Below, in pieces: positions 7,991 through 16,514 of a DNA stretch of 64,000 nt. The position numbers were made by a program, and so were the translations under genes. Numbering within the stretch: the first letter of the stretch is position 1; every line of letters begins with the position of its first letter. This stretch comes from Hanamia caeni (GTDB taxonomy: Bacteria; Bacteroidota; Bacteroidia; Chitinophagales; Chitinophagaceae). The notes beneath the pieces were generated by a model, which saw only the letters and a program-made list of their open reading frames with translations, did not search any database and was not told the DNA's origin. The DNA is taken from assembly GCF_003721595.1 (NCBI RefSeq), contig NZ_RJJR01000016.1, positions 62,001 to 126,000 of the forward strand, read 5' to 3'.

Positions 7991-9448
7991 TTAAGATTCT
8001 GAAAGTAATTTGTGCATAAACCTGAGTATTATAAACTCTGCAGGTCTGACCACAGCCATACCTACCAGTATAATCAACCTTCCTTCAAGAACATCCTGCT
8101 CAGTCATTGTTTCATTAAGGCCAATGTGAATGAAAAAAGCTTCTTTTACGGATGCACCCATCAAAGCCCCCTCCTTCCACCGCTCTGTGAGGTAATTCTG
8201 AATCATAGATTTTAAACGTATCCAGGTGTTTTCATCATTAGGTTCAAAAACAAATTGCTGGGTCGCATTATTGACAGATTCTTCCACCATAATAAAAAAC
8301 CTTCTTACAGAAATATAGCGCCACTCATTATCATTTCCGGCCAGGGTGCGCGCGCCCCAAACAATTGCCGGGCCACGTCCCTGGAACGAGCGGATTATAT
8401 TAACAGATTTCCCCGCTACCGGATCAATATTCAGATCATCCTGTTGCTGATTATTAATTAAATATTCAGGGCTAATAGCGTTTACAATATTTACATTGGC
8501 AGGCGCTTTCCAAACCCCACGTGCATTGTCAACCTGGGCATAAATACCCGCCATAGTAGCAGCAACCGGTAAAAGCATTTGCAAATTAGTGATGGCCGAT
8601 TTTGCCTGGAAATATTGTGCGTTATTAACTGATTTCAAAGCTGCCAGGGTAGTAGCCGTTGAGCCAGTTACCGTAATTACTGCGTCATTGTCAGAAGGCG
8701 GATTTCCGGTTTGGTAATAAAAATCTACTCCAGTATAAATCTTCGGAAAATAAATAGCAGCATATTTAAGATGGTCTGTATCACCTGCTAAAAGATTTCG
8801 CATACCCTTTGTTGTATCTGGATTTGTAATATCAAGTAGCCATGCATTATTGTTTGCAGAATCATGATAAACATCCATTATCACAAATCTGTCCTGCAGA
8901 TCAAAACATTGATCTATTGCCAAAGTATGTAATGTATAATAATCATTTTCAGATGCTATATTTATTGAATCAGGAAATATTAATAAGGTGATTTCATTAA
9001 TTTTTGCAGCTTCAATCAATCCACCTGTTCCTTTTGTATCATCACCGCTAAGATCTTTCATCTCAACCGTGCCGGAGCTGTAATCACCAACAGAAATTAT
9101 CCAACAGGGGCCGCCGCCATTTGCAAAAAACATTTGCATTGAATAATTCATCAGGTATTTGGATCTTTTGGTTTCATCTACCGCAGCATTAACTGTTGTT
9201 TGCCCATTAGCCGTGGTGATATTTACAGACAGGCTTGTTTTTTCAGAATCGGGATTTCCAAAATACTGTTCGTATTCAAGCATAGATTCTATGCGCCAGG
9301 GCTTATTGTGCAAATCCGTTGGGGTCTTCCACTGTGCTTTTTCAGTGTACCCTATAAAACAGGGAATGGCTGTTTCAACCGATGCAATAGATGGTGGCAG
9401 GTGCGGAATTTCTTCTATATAGACTCCCGGATGTTTGTATTCTGGCAT
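7991..9448 (-). CDS. Contractile tail sheath protein (Pvc2/Afp2-like)
   Basis: The 485-residue protein starts MPEYKHPGVYIEEIPHLP and continues IASVETAIPCFIGYTEKAQ, the standard sheath N-terminus. The C-terminal half carries INNQQQDDLNIDPVAGKSVN, GRGPAIVWGARTLAGNDNEWRYISVRR and the closing VVRPAEFIILRFMHKLLSES, typical of the sheath C-terminal domain that makes the inter-subunit handshake. It forms the outer contractile cylinder. Only one sheath gene is visible, whereas Afp and PVC have three (Pvc2-4). The upstream gap is 57 bases and AT-rich. Confidence 0.95.
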   Translation of the reverse strand: MPEYKHPGVYIEEIPHLPPSIASVETAIPCFIGYTEKAQWKTPTDLHNKPWRIESMLEYEQYFGNPDSEKTSLSVNITTANGQTTVNAAVDETKRSKYLMNYSMQMFFANGGGPCWIISVGDYSSGTVEMKDLSGDDTKGTGGLIEAAKINEITLLIFPDSINIASENDYYTLHTLAIDQCFDLQDRFVIMDVYHDSANNNAWLLDITNPDTTKGMRNLLAGDTDHLKYAAIYFPKIYTGVDFYYQTGNPPSDNDAVITVTGSTATTLAALKSVNNAQYFQAKSAITNLQMLLPVAATMAGIYAQVDNARGVWKAPANVNIVNAISPEYLINNQQQDDLNIDPVAGKSVNIIRSFQGRGPAIVWGARTLAGNDNEWRYISVRRFFIMVEESVNNATQQFVFEPNDENTWIRLKSMIQNYLTERWKEGALMGASVKEAFFIHIGLNETMTEQDVLEGRLIILVGMAVVRPAEFIILRFMHKLLSES

Positions 9449-9505
9449 ATAAAAAAGTTTATTGTTAATTAATAATAGTTATGATTAAATTAAATTCTTG
9501 TAGGT

Positions 9506-10870
9506 CTAACTTGTGTCAACAGGAAACATTGATGATTGAGGAACTAATATATTTTTATAAAATTTCTGACCTTCTATTATTATCTGGCTTTCCTCTTCGG
9601 GATTGGGCAGAAATTCTTCTTCTGTAATTTTTCCTGTATTGTCTTTCACTGTGAACATTCTTGGTAATGCAGATGCATTTCTTGGTAGCTTGCTCGCAAG
9701 GTTATTGGTGCCGTCTCTTTGCAGGAAAGAAGAAGTTAGGTCTACTTTCAGCACCGCATTCCTGTCATTAATGTACCGCCAGAAAGCAGATCTGCTTTTT
9801 ACACGAACCTCAAAAACTGGCGCAGTTATTATAGTTCCATCAGCTTTTTTACGATATATGATTAAGCCTTCTGCATCATACAAATTGTAATCGGCATTGG
9901 TAACCTGGGGTTTGATGTTTACAATTCCCCAGCACCCTTTTACTGTATCATCTCCATCAAAAAAAATAAGTTTATGGACGATAGTCGTAGCATCATTAAT
10001 AGTAACTGAAAGAGTGTAGACAGTTTCTGCAGAAGCATCTGAAACTGGCAAACGGGCAATTGGTTCATCAGATGGATTAGCGATTGCAGGATTTTGATTA
10101 TACCTGAAGTCTAGGAGTTGTTTTTTTATAGGCAACTCGCTTGCAAATGCATAACTGCGCACCGTTTTGCCTGTATGACTCTTTAATTCAAAGTTTACTT
10201 TGGTAACAATATCAGTCTTATTAAAACTATAAGAAAACTGCAACGGCACGACTATTTCATCGCTGGTGTTAGCATAACCATCTCCCGTAACCGGTAAAAA
10301 ATCTTTATTGCTTCCATTAATATAAAAAAGACAAACGTTTCCGCTGTTGTCTATGTAAAGTTCACCCTGTTCGTAGCTGTAAGAAGAATCAAAGACGGGT
10401 ATTTCCGCGCTTAAAACAGGAAAAGTTTTAGCTGAAGGAATGTCTTCATTTGTGAAATAGTAAATAGCCGGAATATTTTTATTCATTCTTTTACTGGTAA
10501 CACTGGCCAGCAAAGTGTTTTTAGGCGACAATTGAACAAGAAGGTTTACAGTTGCAGGTATTTCTACTAACGGCTTATAGACCATGGTTCCATCAGGAAG
10601 AACGTTCGCTCGTACTTCTGTCATTATTGAAAAACCTGCATAATCAGGAAGAAGCCGCAAATGATAATTGCTAAACAGATTCTGGATCGCTTTCGGCAAG
10701 CGGTATTGCAAATCGTTGCTTACACATGGAATGTTCTTGCCAAAATTATCCATCAGGAAAGTATCTTTATTATTTAAATTATCAAAAACACTTGTCTCAT
10801 CGCTGTTGGTCAGATAATACTCGTGAAGTATCTGCACCTTAAACAATGTCTTGTATATTACACTTGACAT
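9506..10870 (-). CDS. Unrecognised beta-rich eCIS-operon protein
   Basis: The 454-residue product (from MSSVIYKTLFKVQILHEYYL) is not a family I can name. It has no signal peptide or membrane segment. The composition and short alternating hydrophobic runs suggest beta sandwich domains, for example TVNLLVQLSPKNTLLASVTS, VVPLQFSYSFNKTDIVTKVN and TVYTLSVTINDATTIVHKL. ATG 10868-10870 lies 7 bases after the DUF4255 stop; the longer frame from 10912 uses TTG and overlaps that gene. Lying between the cap and sheath genes, it may act at the cap end of the particle, which is inference from position. Confidence 0.7.
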   Translation of the reverse strand: MSSVIYKTLFKVQILHEYYLTNSDETSVFDNLNNKDTFLMDNFGKNIPCVSNDLQYRLPKAIQNLFSNYHLRLLPDYAGFSIMTEVRANVLPDGTMVYKPLVEIPATVNLLVQLSPKNTLLASVTSKRMNKNIPAIYYFTNEDIPSAKTFPVLSAEIPVFDSSYSYEQGELYIDNSGNVCLFYINGSNKDFLPVTGDGYANTSDEIVVPLQFSYSFNKTDIVTKVNFELKSHTGKTVRSYAFASELPIKKQLLDFRYNQNPAIANPSDEPIARLPVSDASAETVYTLSVTINDATTIVHKLIFFDGDDTVKGCWGIVNIKPQVTNADYNLYDAEGLIIYRKKADGTIITAPVFEVRVKSRSAFWRYINDRNAVLKVDLTSSFLQRDGTNNLASKLPRNASALPRMFTVKDNTGKITEEEFLPNPEEESQIIIEGQKFYKNILVPQSSMFPVDTS

Positions 10871-10877
10871 TAGCTTT

Positions 10878-11477
10878 TCAGATTTTTGATATGATTGAAT
10901 CAATTTCTTCAACTACAGGCACCTCACGCAAAGGCATTTCTTCTGTTATGGCCACTAATCTTAATTTGTACATAACAAATGGCATTTGCCTTCCTCCCAG
11001 TGATCCCCATAGATGATTTATCTGTTCAAAAGTGAGCGTATATAATTCGAGCGTAAACCTCAGATCTGTAACATTATCATTACTAAAATCTATAGACCCC
11101 CCTAAAACGGAAGATGATGATGAGAAAGAATTTTTGCCCTGCAAAAATTGTATAATATATGATAACCTTTTTAAAGCCAATGGGTAATCATTACCCGAAT
11201 AATTGCTAACGAATAAAACATAAAGATTGAGATAGACAGGTGGATTTTGATAAATACCTTTATTATTAATGAATGGCCTTTTTAAAGCAGGTTGATTTTT
11301 TAAAGTGCTTTCTTCTTCAATATTTACCAATGAAATAACTATATTGTTGGTAAGACTTTCTCCATTTGATGTTTCAAACAGGCCAATATTATCCAGAATT
11401 ACGTTAACTGACGCATCTTTTAAATTAATGTAGGAATTCAATTCATCTCTAAGCAATATAAGAGTTGTATCGATCAT
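10878..11477 (-). CDS. DUF4255 family tail terminator/cap protein (Pvc16/Afp16-like)
   Basis: The 199-residue protein begins MIDTTLILLRDELNSYINLK and has IVISLVNIEEESTLKN, PVYLNLYVLFVSNYSGNDYPLALKRLSYIIQFLQGK and a C-terminal HLWGSLGGRQMPFVMYKLRLV, the recognised layout of DUF4255 (Pvc16 N-terminal domain). Afp16/Pvc16 caps tube and sheath and sets the end of polymerisation. It is the first gene of the visible eCIS operon. Upstream lie 306 bases without a gene; I find no canonical Bacteroidetes promoter there. Confidence 0.9.
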   Translation of the reverse strand: MIDTTLILLRDELNSYINLKDASVNVILDNIGLFETSNGESLTNNIVISLVNIEEESTLKNQPALKRPFINNKGIYQNPPVYLNLYVLFVSNYSGNDYPLALKRLSYIIQFLQGKNSFSSSSSVLGGSIDFSNDNVTDLRFTLELYTLTFEQINHLWGSLGGRQMPFVMYKLRLVAITEEMPLREVPVVEEIDSIISKI

Positions 11478-11783
11478 AGTTTTAAATTGACCATATTATT
11501 TAGTCAGGAAGAAAAATAACCTTCCTTAAAATATTCTAAAATATTGAAGAAAATCGCGGTAGCTTGCACTATAAGAATAGCAAATTCTGTTTTCTAATTA
11601 TTGATCTATCGCCGTTTATAAAGAGTACGGAAATAAGATTGTTTTCCTCTGCTGAGGATTAAAATTTATTTTTCTTTAGAGGACTAAGAAAAAAATATCT
11701 TAGCTAATTAGCACGAATAATATCAGGTTACATTGCGGAAAAATTTGAAGGAATAGCATTTTTATAAAAAAAAATTATTTTGT
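11478..11783. other. Intergenic region upstream of the eCIS operon
   Basis: This is AT-rich with no credible open frame. A TAnnTTTG element for the minus strand is not visible, so either the eCIS promoter uses another sigma factor or the operon is read from further upstream. Around 11649-11690 are two short imperfect inverted motifs (CCTCTGCTGAGG and CTTTAGAGGACTAAG) that I cannot interpret. Confidence 0.4.
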
Positions 11784-12023
11784 TTAACGAATATCTTTGA
11801 TCATCTTCTTTAAGATTTTTTCTAATTTTCTTTTTGTCTCCGGTGTCACACTATCAGAATTAAGAAATTGAGGGGATGCAATTTCCGCAAGGATAAGTTG
11901 CTTTATTGTTGTTTCATTTTTTGCTGCATCAAAACATTCATAAAATAATTCAAGCTCATCCGGGGTACATTTATTTTCGAGGTAACGTTCGAATAATATT
12001 TCTATTTTTTTTGATAAATCCAT
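11784..12023 (-). CDS. Short protein resembling the N-terminus of a FecR-type anti-sigma factor
   Basis: The 79-residue product, MDLSKKIEILFERYLENKCTP followed by DELELFYECFD, resembles the cytoplasmic N-terminal domain of Bacteroidota FecR-like anti-sigma factors (RYLxxxCTPxE pattern). It ends with a basic helix (RKLEKILKKMIKDIR) and lacks the transmembrane segment and periplasmic FecR domain; the sequence after its stop does not continue one in any frame. It sits between a broken ECF sigma gene and the eCIS operon, all in one direction. It may be a stand-alone sigma-binding module or a remnant. Confidence 0.55.
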   Translation of the reverse strand: MDLSKKIEILFERYLENKCTPDELELFYECFDAAKNETTIKQLILAEIASPQFLNSDSVTPETKRKLEKILKKMIKDIR

Positions 12024-12374
12024 TATCTTTTGTGTTAGATTAATATAAGAAAGAGCGTTAAAAAAAACATACAGATCATCTCGAATGTTGTTTTAACTGC
12101 AAAATGTTTAAGAGACAGCTTACTTGTTAAAATTTTAAAACTATGGATATTGAATCCTACGGTTAAAAAAGGCGGGAATTTAGACAACCATCAACTATAA
12201 AAATAATAAAATACCCTAATCTTCGGTCAACTTGAAAATTTCTGCAGACTGCAGAATATAATTACAATACGACGTAAAAATGAATTCCTCTGCTTGGATC
12301 TTTAATTTTTAAAATAACAGTCAACTAATCAGAACTTTTATAAGTAATTCAATAACTTTTATAAAAGAATTACA
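12024..12374. other. Intergenic region between the sigma factor and the FecR-like gene
   Basis: About 350 AT-rich bases without a supportable frame. I see no strong terminator or consensus promoter. Confidence 0.4.
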
Positions 12375-12925
12375 TTATTGCCTTCCTAACAATATGGTTT
12401 TTATGAAGCGATTTGCTTTTACAATATGATCGCTAATAGTAGAACATGACACTCCCAACTGCAGACTAATTTGTTCGTAAGACTTACATTCAATTTTGCA
12501 AAGCTTAAAAATAAGTTTTCTTCTGGGGGGTAATAGTTCAATAGCATCGTATAACATTTCATAAGATTTTTCGTTAGTAACTTCTTGCTCCGTTGTGCTA
12601 TAATGAATTGAATTAAGATTTACTCTCTAAACAGCTTTTCATTCCTTTTTACAGTGCGGAAATAATCGTAACATTTATTGGTGGCAATGCAAAATATATA
12701 AGAACAAAATGATTTTTCCAACTTTAGTTTACTTCTATTATTCCAAACTGTAACGAATACATCCTGCAAAATCTCTTCGGCAATTACTTCCGACTTTAAA
12801 AGTCTGCACAACCTGCAATAAATTCGTTCGCCGAGAAACCGGTACATTTTTTCAAATGCTACTTCATTACCTTTGGATAACTCTAAGAGCGTTTCCTTTT
12901 CATCGAATACAGTATTGCTTGGCAT
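12375..12925 (-). pseudogene. ECF RNA polymerase sigma factor, split by a -1 frameshift
   Basis: Two frames together make one ECF sigma factor. The upstream part from MPSNTVFDEKE (ATG 12925; an ATG at 13003 is also open) carries region 2: ELSKGNEVAFEKMYRFLGER, IAEEILQDVFVTVWNNRSKL and ATNKCYDYFRTVKRNEK, stopping at 12620. The downstream part carries region 4: DAIELLPPRRKLIFKLCKIE and YEQISLQLGVSCSTISDHIV. In that second frame the linker reads NLNSIHYSTTEQEVTNEKSYE right up to the first stop, so a single missing base (or one -1 slip) near 12618-12622 restores a protein of about 183 residues. Sequencing error, real inactivation and recoding are all possible; the site (TTT AGA GAG TAA) is not a classical slippery sequence. 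Confidence 0.75.
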
Positions 12926-13003
12926 TGCCTTTGGGGATTTGGAGGTGATTAAAAATTTTAGGATATCTTTTTTTAAAGAGCAGAAGATTCTACAAAGCGC
13001 CAT

Positions 13004-13466
13004 TTCTGATAAAAATGCATAAACATGCAGCTAAAATTAAATAGCTGATGCAACCGTCGTCTCGCGGATTGCTATCATGAACACTGGATTTTTACTAGTT
13101 CTTGATAAAGAAAGCTTTTCTCTTGATAAGTGGATCTTCGGAAGTCACATAATAATTCGTACAAAAATTCCTGAGTCTTTATCTTCCCGGACGTTAGAAT
13201 ATACAAGATACTTCTAATAATTATATATTAAAAAAAAATTTGACTCCGCCATCTAAAGTTCGCTCAGATGAACGGCTCATGATTTGCAGAAATGTAATAT
13301 TTTATGTGTGTTGCTCAGTGTTTTTTGTGCTTGTCATACATAAAGAAATATCGGCCTTTAGTTGCCCGAATAATCATAAAGAAATAGGCAAAATTTATTC
13401 ACTGTTCTATGGGAAATAATATCCTTCTTGGCCAACGCTGGCAAAAATTTTAATTGAAATAAAAAA
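13004..13466. other. Intergenic region between tRNA-Val and the sigma factor
   Basis: About 460 bases with no credible gene in six frames. It contains no recognisable promoter of the TAnnTTTG type facing the sigma factor. Confidence 0.4.
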
Positions 13467-13497
13467 GCCACTTAAAGTTTTAAAACTTGTAAGTGGC
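13467..13497 (-). terminator. Rho-independent terminator after tRNA-Val
   Basis: GCCACTT and AAGTGGC pair around an AT loop that itself can pair (AAGTTTTAAAACTT). On the minus strand the hairpin is followed by a T run (13461-13466). It lies 11 bases beyond the tRNA 3' end. The opposite side also has T-rich sequence, so it may work in both directions. Confidence 0.75.
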
Positions 13498-13507
13498 TTT
13501 TCTTTTG

Positions 13508-13582
13508 TGGGAGCACACGGGTTCGAACCGCGGACCCTCTGCTTGTAAGGCAGATGCTCTAAACCAACTGAGCTATGCTCCC
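13508..13582 (-). tRNA. tRNA-Val (anticodon TAC)
   Basis: On the minus strand the cloverleaf starts GGGAGCATAGCTCAGTTGG and ends with the T-arm GGTTCGAACC and acceptor TGCTCCC plus discriminator A (13508). The anticodon stem TCTGC/GCAGA encloses loop CTTACAA, giving anticodon TAC, which reads valine codons. CCA is not encoded. The acceptor stem is perfect over seven pairs. Confidence 0.97.
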
Positions 13583-13596
13583 TTATTTTGGGAGTG

Positions 13597-13604
13597 CAAA
13601 TATA
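13597..13604 (-). promoter_or_regulatory. -7 element for tRNA-Val
   Basis: TATATTTG on the minus strand matches the Bacteroidetes TAnnTTTG element, 14 bases before the tRNA 5' end. No clear -33 TTG is seen at the usual distance. Confidence 0.55.
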
Positions 13605-13690
13605 GGAGATGAATTGGAATTTGGAAAATTAAAATCGAATTTTATTAAAATCAATTTTTCGAAATAGAAATGCAGTGTTTGCAGCCCCTT

Positions 13691-14524
13691 TTAACTTTGC
13701 AGTGAAAAGGATGGCTTCGTATCAGGAACCGGTATTTTAACCTTGCGACCACTCATCTTCAAATCAATATACTTGGCTAAAGGCCCCACAAGAAACAAGG
13801 CATAAAACGGCGCATAAATAAAACTATTTAAGCGTAACACAAATTCAACCAATGCCACCAATATCACCACCAAAATCCTGCCTTTCCTTGTAGACACAGA
13901 AGTGGGCGGATCCGTAATCATGAAAAATATGAACAACTGATACATCGGGCCGGTAAGCGGAGAGACCTCAGCCAGGAAAGTATCGCCCACAATAAGGCTA
14001 CGCACATAAGCCAGCACAATAAAACTGATAACATAGGTGATAGTAACGTGGAATCTTTTCGCGCGGTAAACGATTGCAAATCCCAAAATCCAGATAACAA
14101 TCAATCCAATAAAATTGCTTCCCCATTGTATGCTTAACCCAGCCACATCCAGCGGCGCCATAAATAACATCCAGGAAATGCCAAAGTTGGAGGGATTCCA
14201 CAAATGCCTTCCCTTATATCTTAATACATATTTGGACATAATGGAGAGCACTGCAGTTATGATGTAAGGCCACATCATTGTAGAACGAATCAAAATACCT
14301 ACACTTATACCGGTAATGTAGGCACTGGCAAAACTTTTCATTTTGCCCAAAAGCAATTTTGATAACACTATTTCGGTAATTATTGCGGTGCAAATTGAAA
14401 CAACTATATAGATGTAATTGTCGAGCATTTGAAAACTCAACTGCCCGATAAAGAGAAGTAGTGTAATAAAAGCAGGAGGTACGTATTGGAAATAACCTTT
14501 CGGGCGATCAACAATCCAGGGCAT
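13691..14524 (-). CDS. RnfD/NqrB-like membrane protein (UnbU-type)
   Basis: The 277-residue protein has about eight to ten hydrophobic segments. GRHLWNPSNFGISW and SPLTGPMYQLFIFFMITDPPTS match conserved segments of the NqrB/RnfD/RsxD family. The SGAT motif whose Thr carries the FMN in true RnfD/NqrB is absent, and no other Rnf or Nqr subunit is nearby, so it is unlikely to be part of an ion-pumping complex. It starts 14 bases after an ASPIC/UnbV protein, the same pairing as unbV-unbU of enediyne gene clusters. Its substrate is unknown; it may support the secreted partner at the membrane (inference). Confidence 0.8.
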   Translation of the reverse strand: MPWIVDRPKGYFQYVPPAFITLLLFIGQLSFQMLDNYIYIVVSICTAIITEIVLSKLLLGKMKSFASAYITGISVGILIRSTMMWPYIITAVLSIMSKYVLRYKGRHLWNPSNFGISWMLFMAPLDVAGLSIQWGSNFIGLIVIWILGFAIVYRAKRFHVTITYVISFIVLAYVRSLIVGDTFLAEVSPLTGPMYQLFIFFMITDPPTSVSTRKGRILVVILVALVEFVLRLNSFIYAPFYALFLVGPLAKYIDLKMSGRKVKIPVPDTKPSFSLQS

Positions 14525-14538
14525 ATTGATAATTTTTT

Positions 14539-16365
14539 TTAGTTTAGTCTGATGGCAGTCTGTGCACGGCCAGGCTCCTTTATTGTTATTAATTTATCTA
14601 TTTCCGGGTTGGAAATAATTGATTTTTTCCCAGTAGGCCAATAAATAACTGCCTTTTCTATTTTACTATCTTTTCCAATTCCAAAATGAAGGCGGTGCTG
14701 ATTTTGAGATGAAAAACCCATACCTGCAGTTACAATTTGGGCCTGCTTTTTACCGTCCCATTCCAATTCAACTTTTGCACCGATAGCATCTGCATTACTT
14801 TCAGAACCTTCCAACTCAAATTCTACCCAGTGGTTGCCATTCTGAAGTTCATTTTTGTACACAAGAGGAATATCATTTTGATTGGCTACTATTACATCCA
14901 GTTTTCCTGTATTAAATAAATCGGCCATGGCAACAGCCCTGCTGTCATGAGTTACGTAAGGACAAACTTTATTAGAAACGTCCTCGAAAGAACCATCACC
15001 ACGGTTGAGCCAAATTTTATTTTGTTCATACCCCGATTGGCTTTTCCCATTCATATCAGGCCAGTTTAATGCGTCTTCAATAATAGTGCTGTTTCCCCCG
15101 GTTACTTTTGAATAATCATACCAATAAGAGGTTCCTTTTTTACCTGAAATAAAACCATTGGCTACATACAAATCCATAAAGCCATCATTATTTAAATCGC
15201 CAAACTGAGCGCCATAGCTCCACCCGGCATTATTAATTCCTGAAAGCTGCGCCAGGTTTACAAATCGCGGATATGGATTTTGATTTTGGTTTGATTGAGG
15301 TTCCCAGTAATTATTATCCTGGATCAAAATACCTTCTTCAGTAATAGTTGTGTTATACACGCCAATGATCCCTTTATTATTAATGTCTCCAAATGATACG
15401 GACATACCGCTTTTCGGAATATTGCCAATGCCTGATTGCCTGCCGATTTCAGAGAATTTTTTTCCCTTTTCATTTATATACAACTCATTTACATTGTAGT
15501 CATTTGCAATAAACAAATCGGGAAAACCATCACCGTTAAAATCAGTGGCTGCTGCTGCCAATGTCCATTTAGTGGAAGTTAGGCCATACTCAACAGTTAC
15601 GTCTTTAAACTTTCCATTGCCCAAATTTTCCATCAGAAAATTTCTTCCACCGTTATTGGCATACCTGAAGCTTTCGGGCATAATCTTCGTTGTAGACAAT
15701 TTAGATAAATTAAATTTTTCATCATAATATCCTCCAATAAACAGATCGAGAAGGCCGTCGTTATTAAAGTCAAACCAAATGGCGCTGTTTGCATTAACCC
15801 AGTCGGGCAAGCCACTTCCCTGCGTCACGTTTTTAAATCCGGTGCCTTTTTCATTATGAAACAATTCAGGCTTTCCCCATTTATATAAAAACAAATCACG
15901 GTATCCGTCGTTATCATAATCTGCCCAAACTGCGCCCATCGAAACTCCGGTGCCTTTTTGATTTACGTCCGCAATACCCAAAGCCGGCGCCACATCTTCA
16001 AATTTTCCATTGTGAAGATTGCGGTAAAGAACATTTTCGGTCCCCTCACGGCTGTTCGTAAAATAAATGTCGGGCCAACCATCTTTATCAAAATCAACAA
16101 TAGAAACTGAAGCGCCCATGGAGGCAATCTGTGCTTCGATGTTTTTTACTTTAGGATCAATTTGCGGGCATAGATGCCGAAAGTTAATGCCCGCCGTATT
16201 ATTGATTGGTTCCAAAAAAAAGCCGTATTCTTTTAATGCGACATTTCTTTTGTTTGCTTCATCGGAGCTGAAGGATCGCCTGCGGGATGAAAGCGCTGTC
16301 CCTATCAGCAGCCCTGCAAATATGATTACAGTTAGTACTTTAGGTATTTTTTTTTGCCAATTCAT
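14539..16365 (-). CDS. CRTAC1-type secreted protein: FG-GAP repeats and ASPIC/UnbV domain
   Basis: From MNWQKKIPKVLTVIIFAGLL (ATG 16363-16365; the frame reaches 16422 only with TTG) the protein has about 608 residues. It has an N-terminal export or anchor segment, then FG-GAP/VCBS beta-propeller repeats with calcium-loop motifs such as DFDKDGWPDIYF, DYDNDGYRDLFL, DFNNDGLLDLFIGG, DFNGDGFPDLFIAN and DLNNDGFMDLYVANG. The C-terminal ASPIC/UnbV domain reads GAKVELEWDGKKQAQIVTAG and AVIYWPTGKK. It should act outside the inner membrane. The gene is divergent from a second, larger member of the family and forms an operon with the RnfD-like gene. Confidence 0.9.
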   Translation of the reverse strand: MNWQKKIPKVLTVIIFAGLLIGTALSSRRRSFSSDEANKRNVALKEYGFFLEPINNTAGINFRHLCPQIDPKVKNIEAQIASMGASVSIVDFDKDGWPDIYFTNSREGTENVLYRNLHNGKFEDVAPALGIADVNQKGTGVSMGAVWADYDNDGYRDLFLYKWGKPELFHNEKGTGFKNVTQGSGLPDWVNANSAIWFDFNNDGLLDLFIGGYYDEKFNLSKLSTTKIMPESFRYANNGGRNFLMENLGNGKFKDVTVEYGLTSTKWTLAAAATDFNGDGFPDLFIANDYNVNELYINEKGKKFSEIGRQSGIGNIPKSGMSVSFGDINNKGIIGVYNTTITEEGILIQDNNYWEPQSNQNQNPYPRFVNLAQLSGINNAGWSYGAQFGDLNNDGFMDLYVANGFISGKKGTSYWYDYSKVTGGNSTIIEDALNWPDMNGKSQSGYEQNKIWLNRGDGSFEDVSNKVCPYVTHDSRAVAMADLFNTGKLDVIVANQNDIPLVYKNELQNGNHWVEFELEGSESNADAIGAKVELEWDGKKQAQIVTAGMGFSSQNQHRLHFGIGKDSKIEKAVIYWPTGKKSIISNPEIDKLITIKEPGRAQTAIRLN

Positions 16366-16408
16366 GTAGAGTAGGAAAGCCGTACCGGCCTTATATTTAA
16401 TTATTCTC

Positions 16409-16508
16409 AAAATCGAAAGCAAGTTAAAAAATAAATTGGGTATTCAATCGGTAAAAGGACATAATCGTTAATTTTACGACTTCGATTTTTCATTTACTTT
16501 ACCCAATT
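16409..16508. promoter_or_regulatory. Divergent intergenic region with two interleaved 9-bp inverted repeats
   Basis: AAAATCGAA (16409-16417) is repeated inverted as TTCGATTTT (16481-16489), and AATTGGGTA (16434-16442) as TACCCAATT (16500-16508). The two pairs have different centres. They lie between the start codons of two divergent UnbV-domain genes, where operators would be expected. Function is inferred from position only. Confidence 0.4.
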
Positions 16509-16514
16509 GCCGAT

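Noticed and set aside
1..11477. Prophage tail or type VI secretion system
   Set aside because: DUF4255, DUF5908 and the LysM adaptor mark an eCIS; no capsid, terminase, TssJLM or ClpV-type genes are visible, though sequence beyond position 1 is unknown.
13691..14524. Possible Rnf or Nqr ion-pump operon
   Set aside because: Only one RnfD-like subunit is present and it lacks the flavin-attachment motif; neighbours are UnbV-type proteins.
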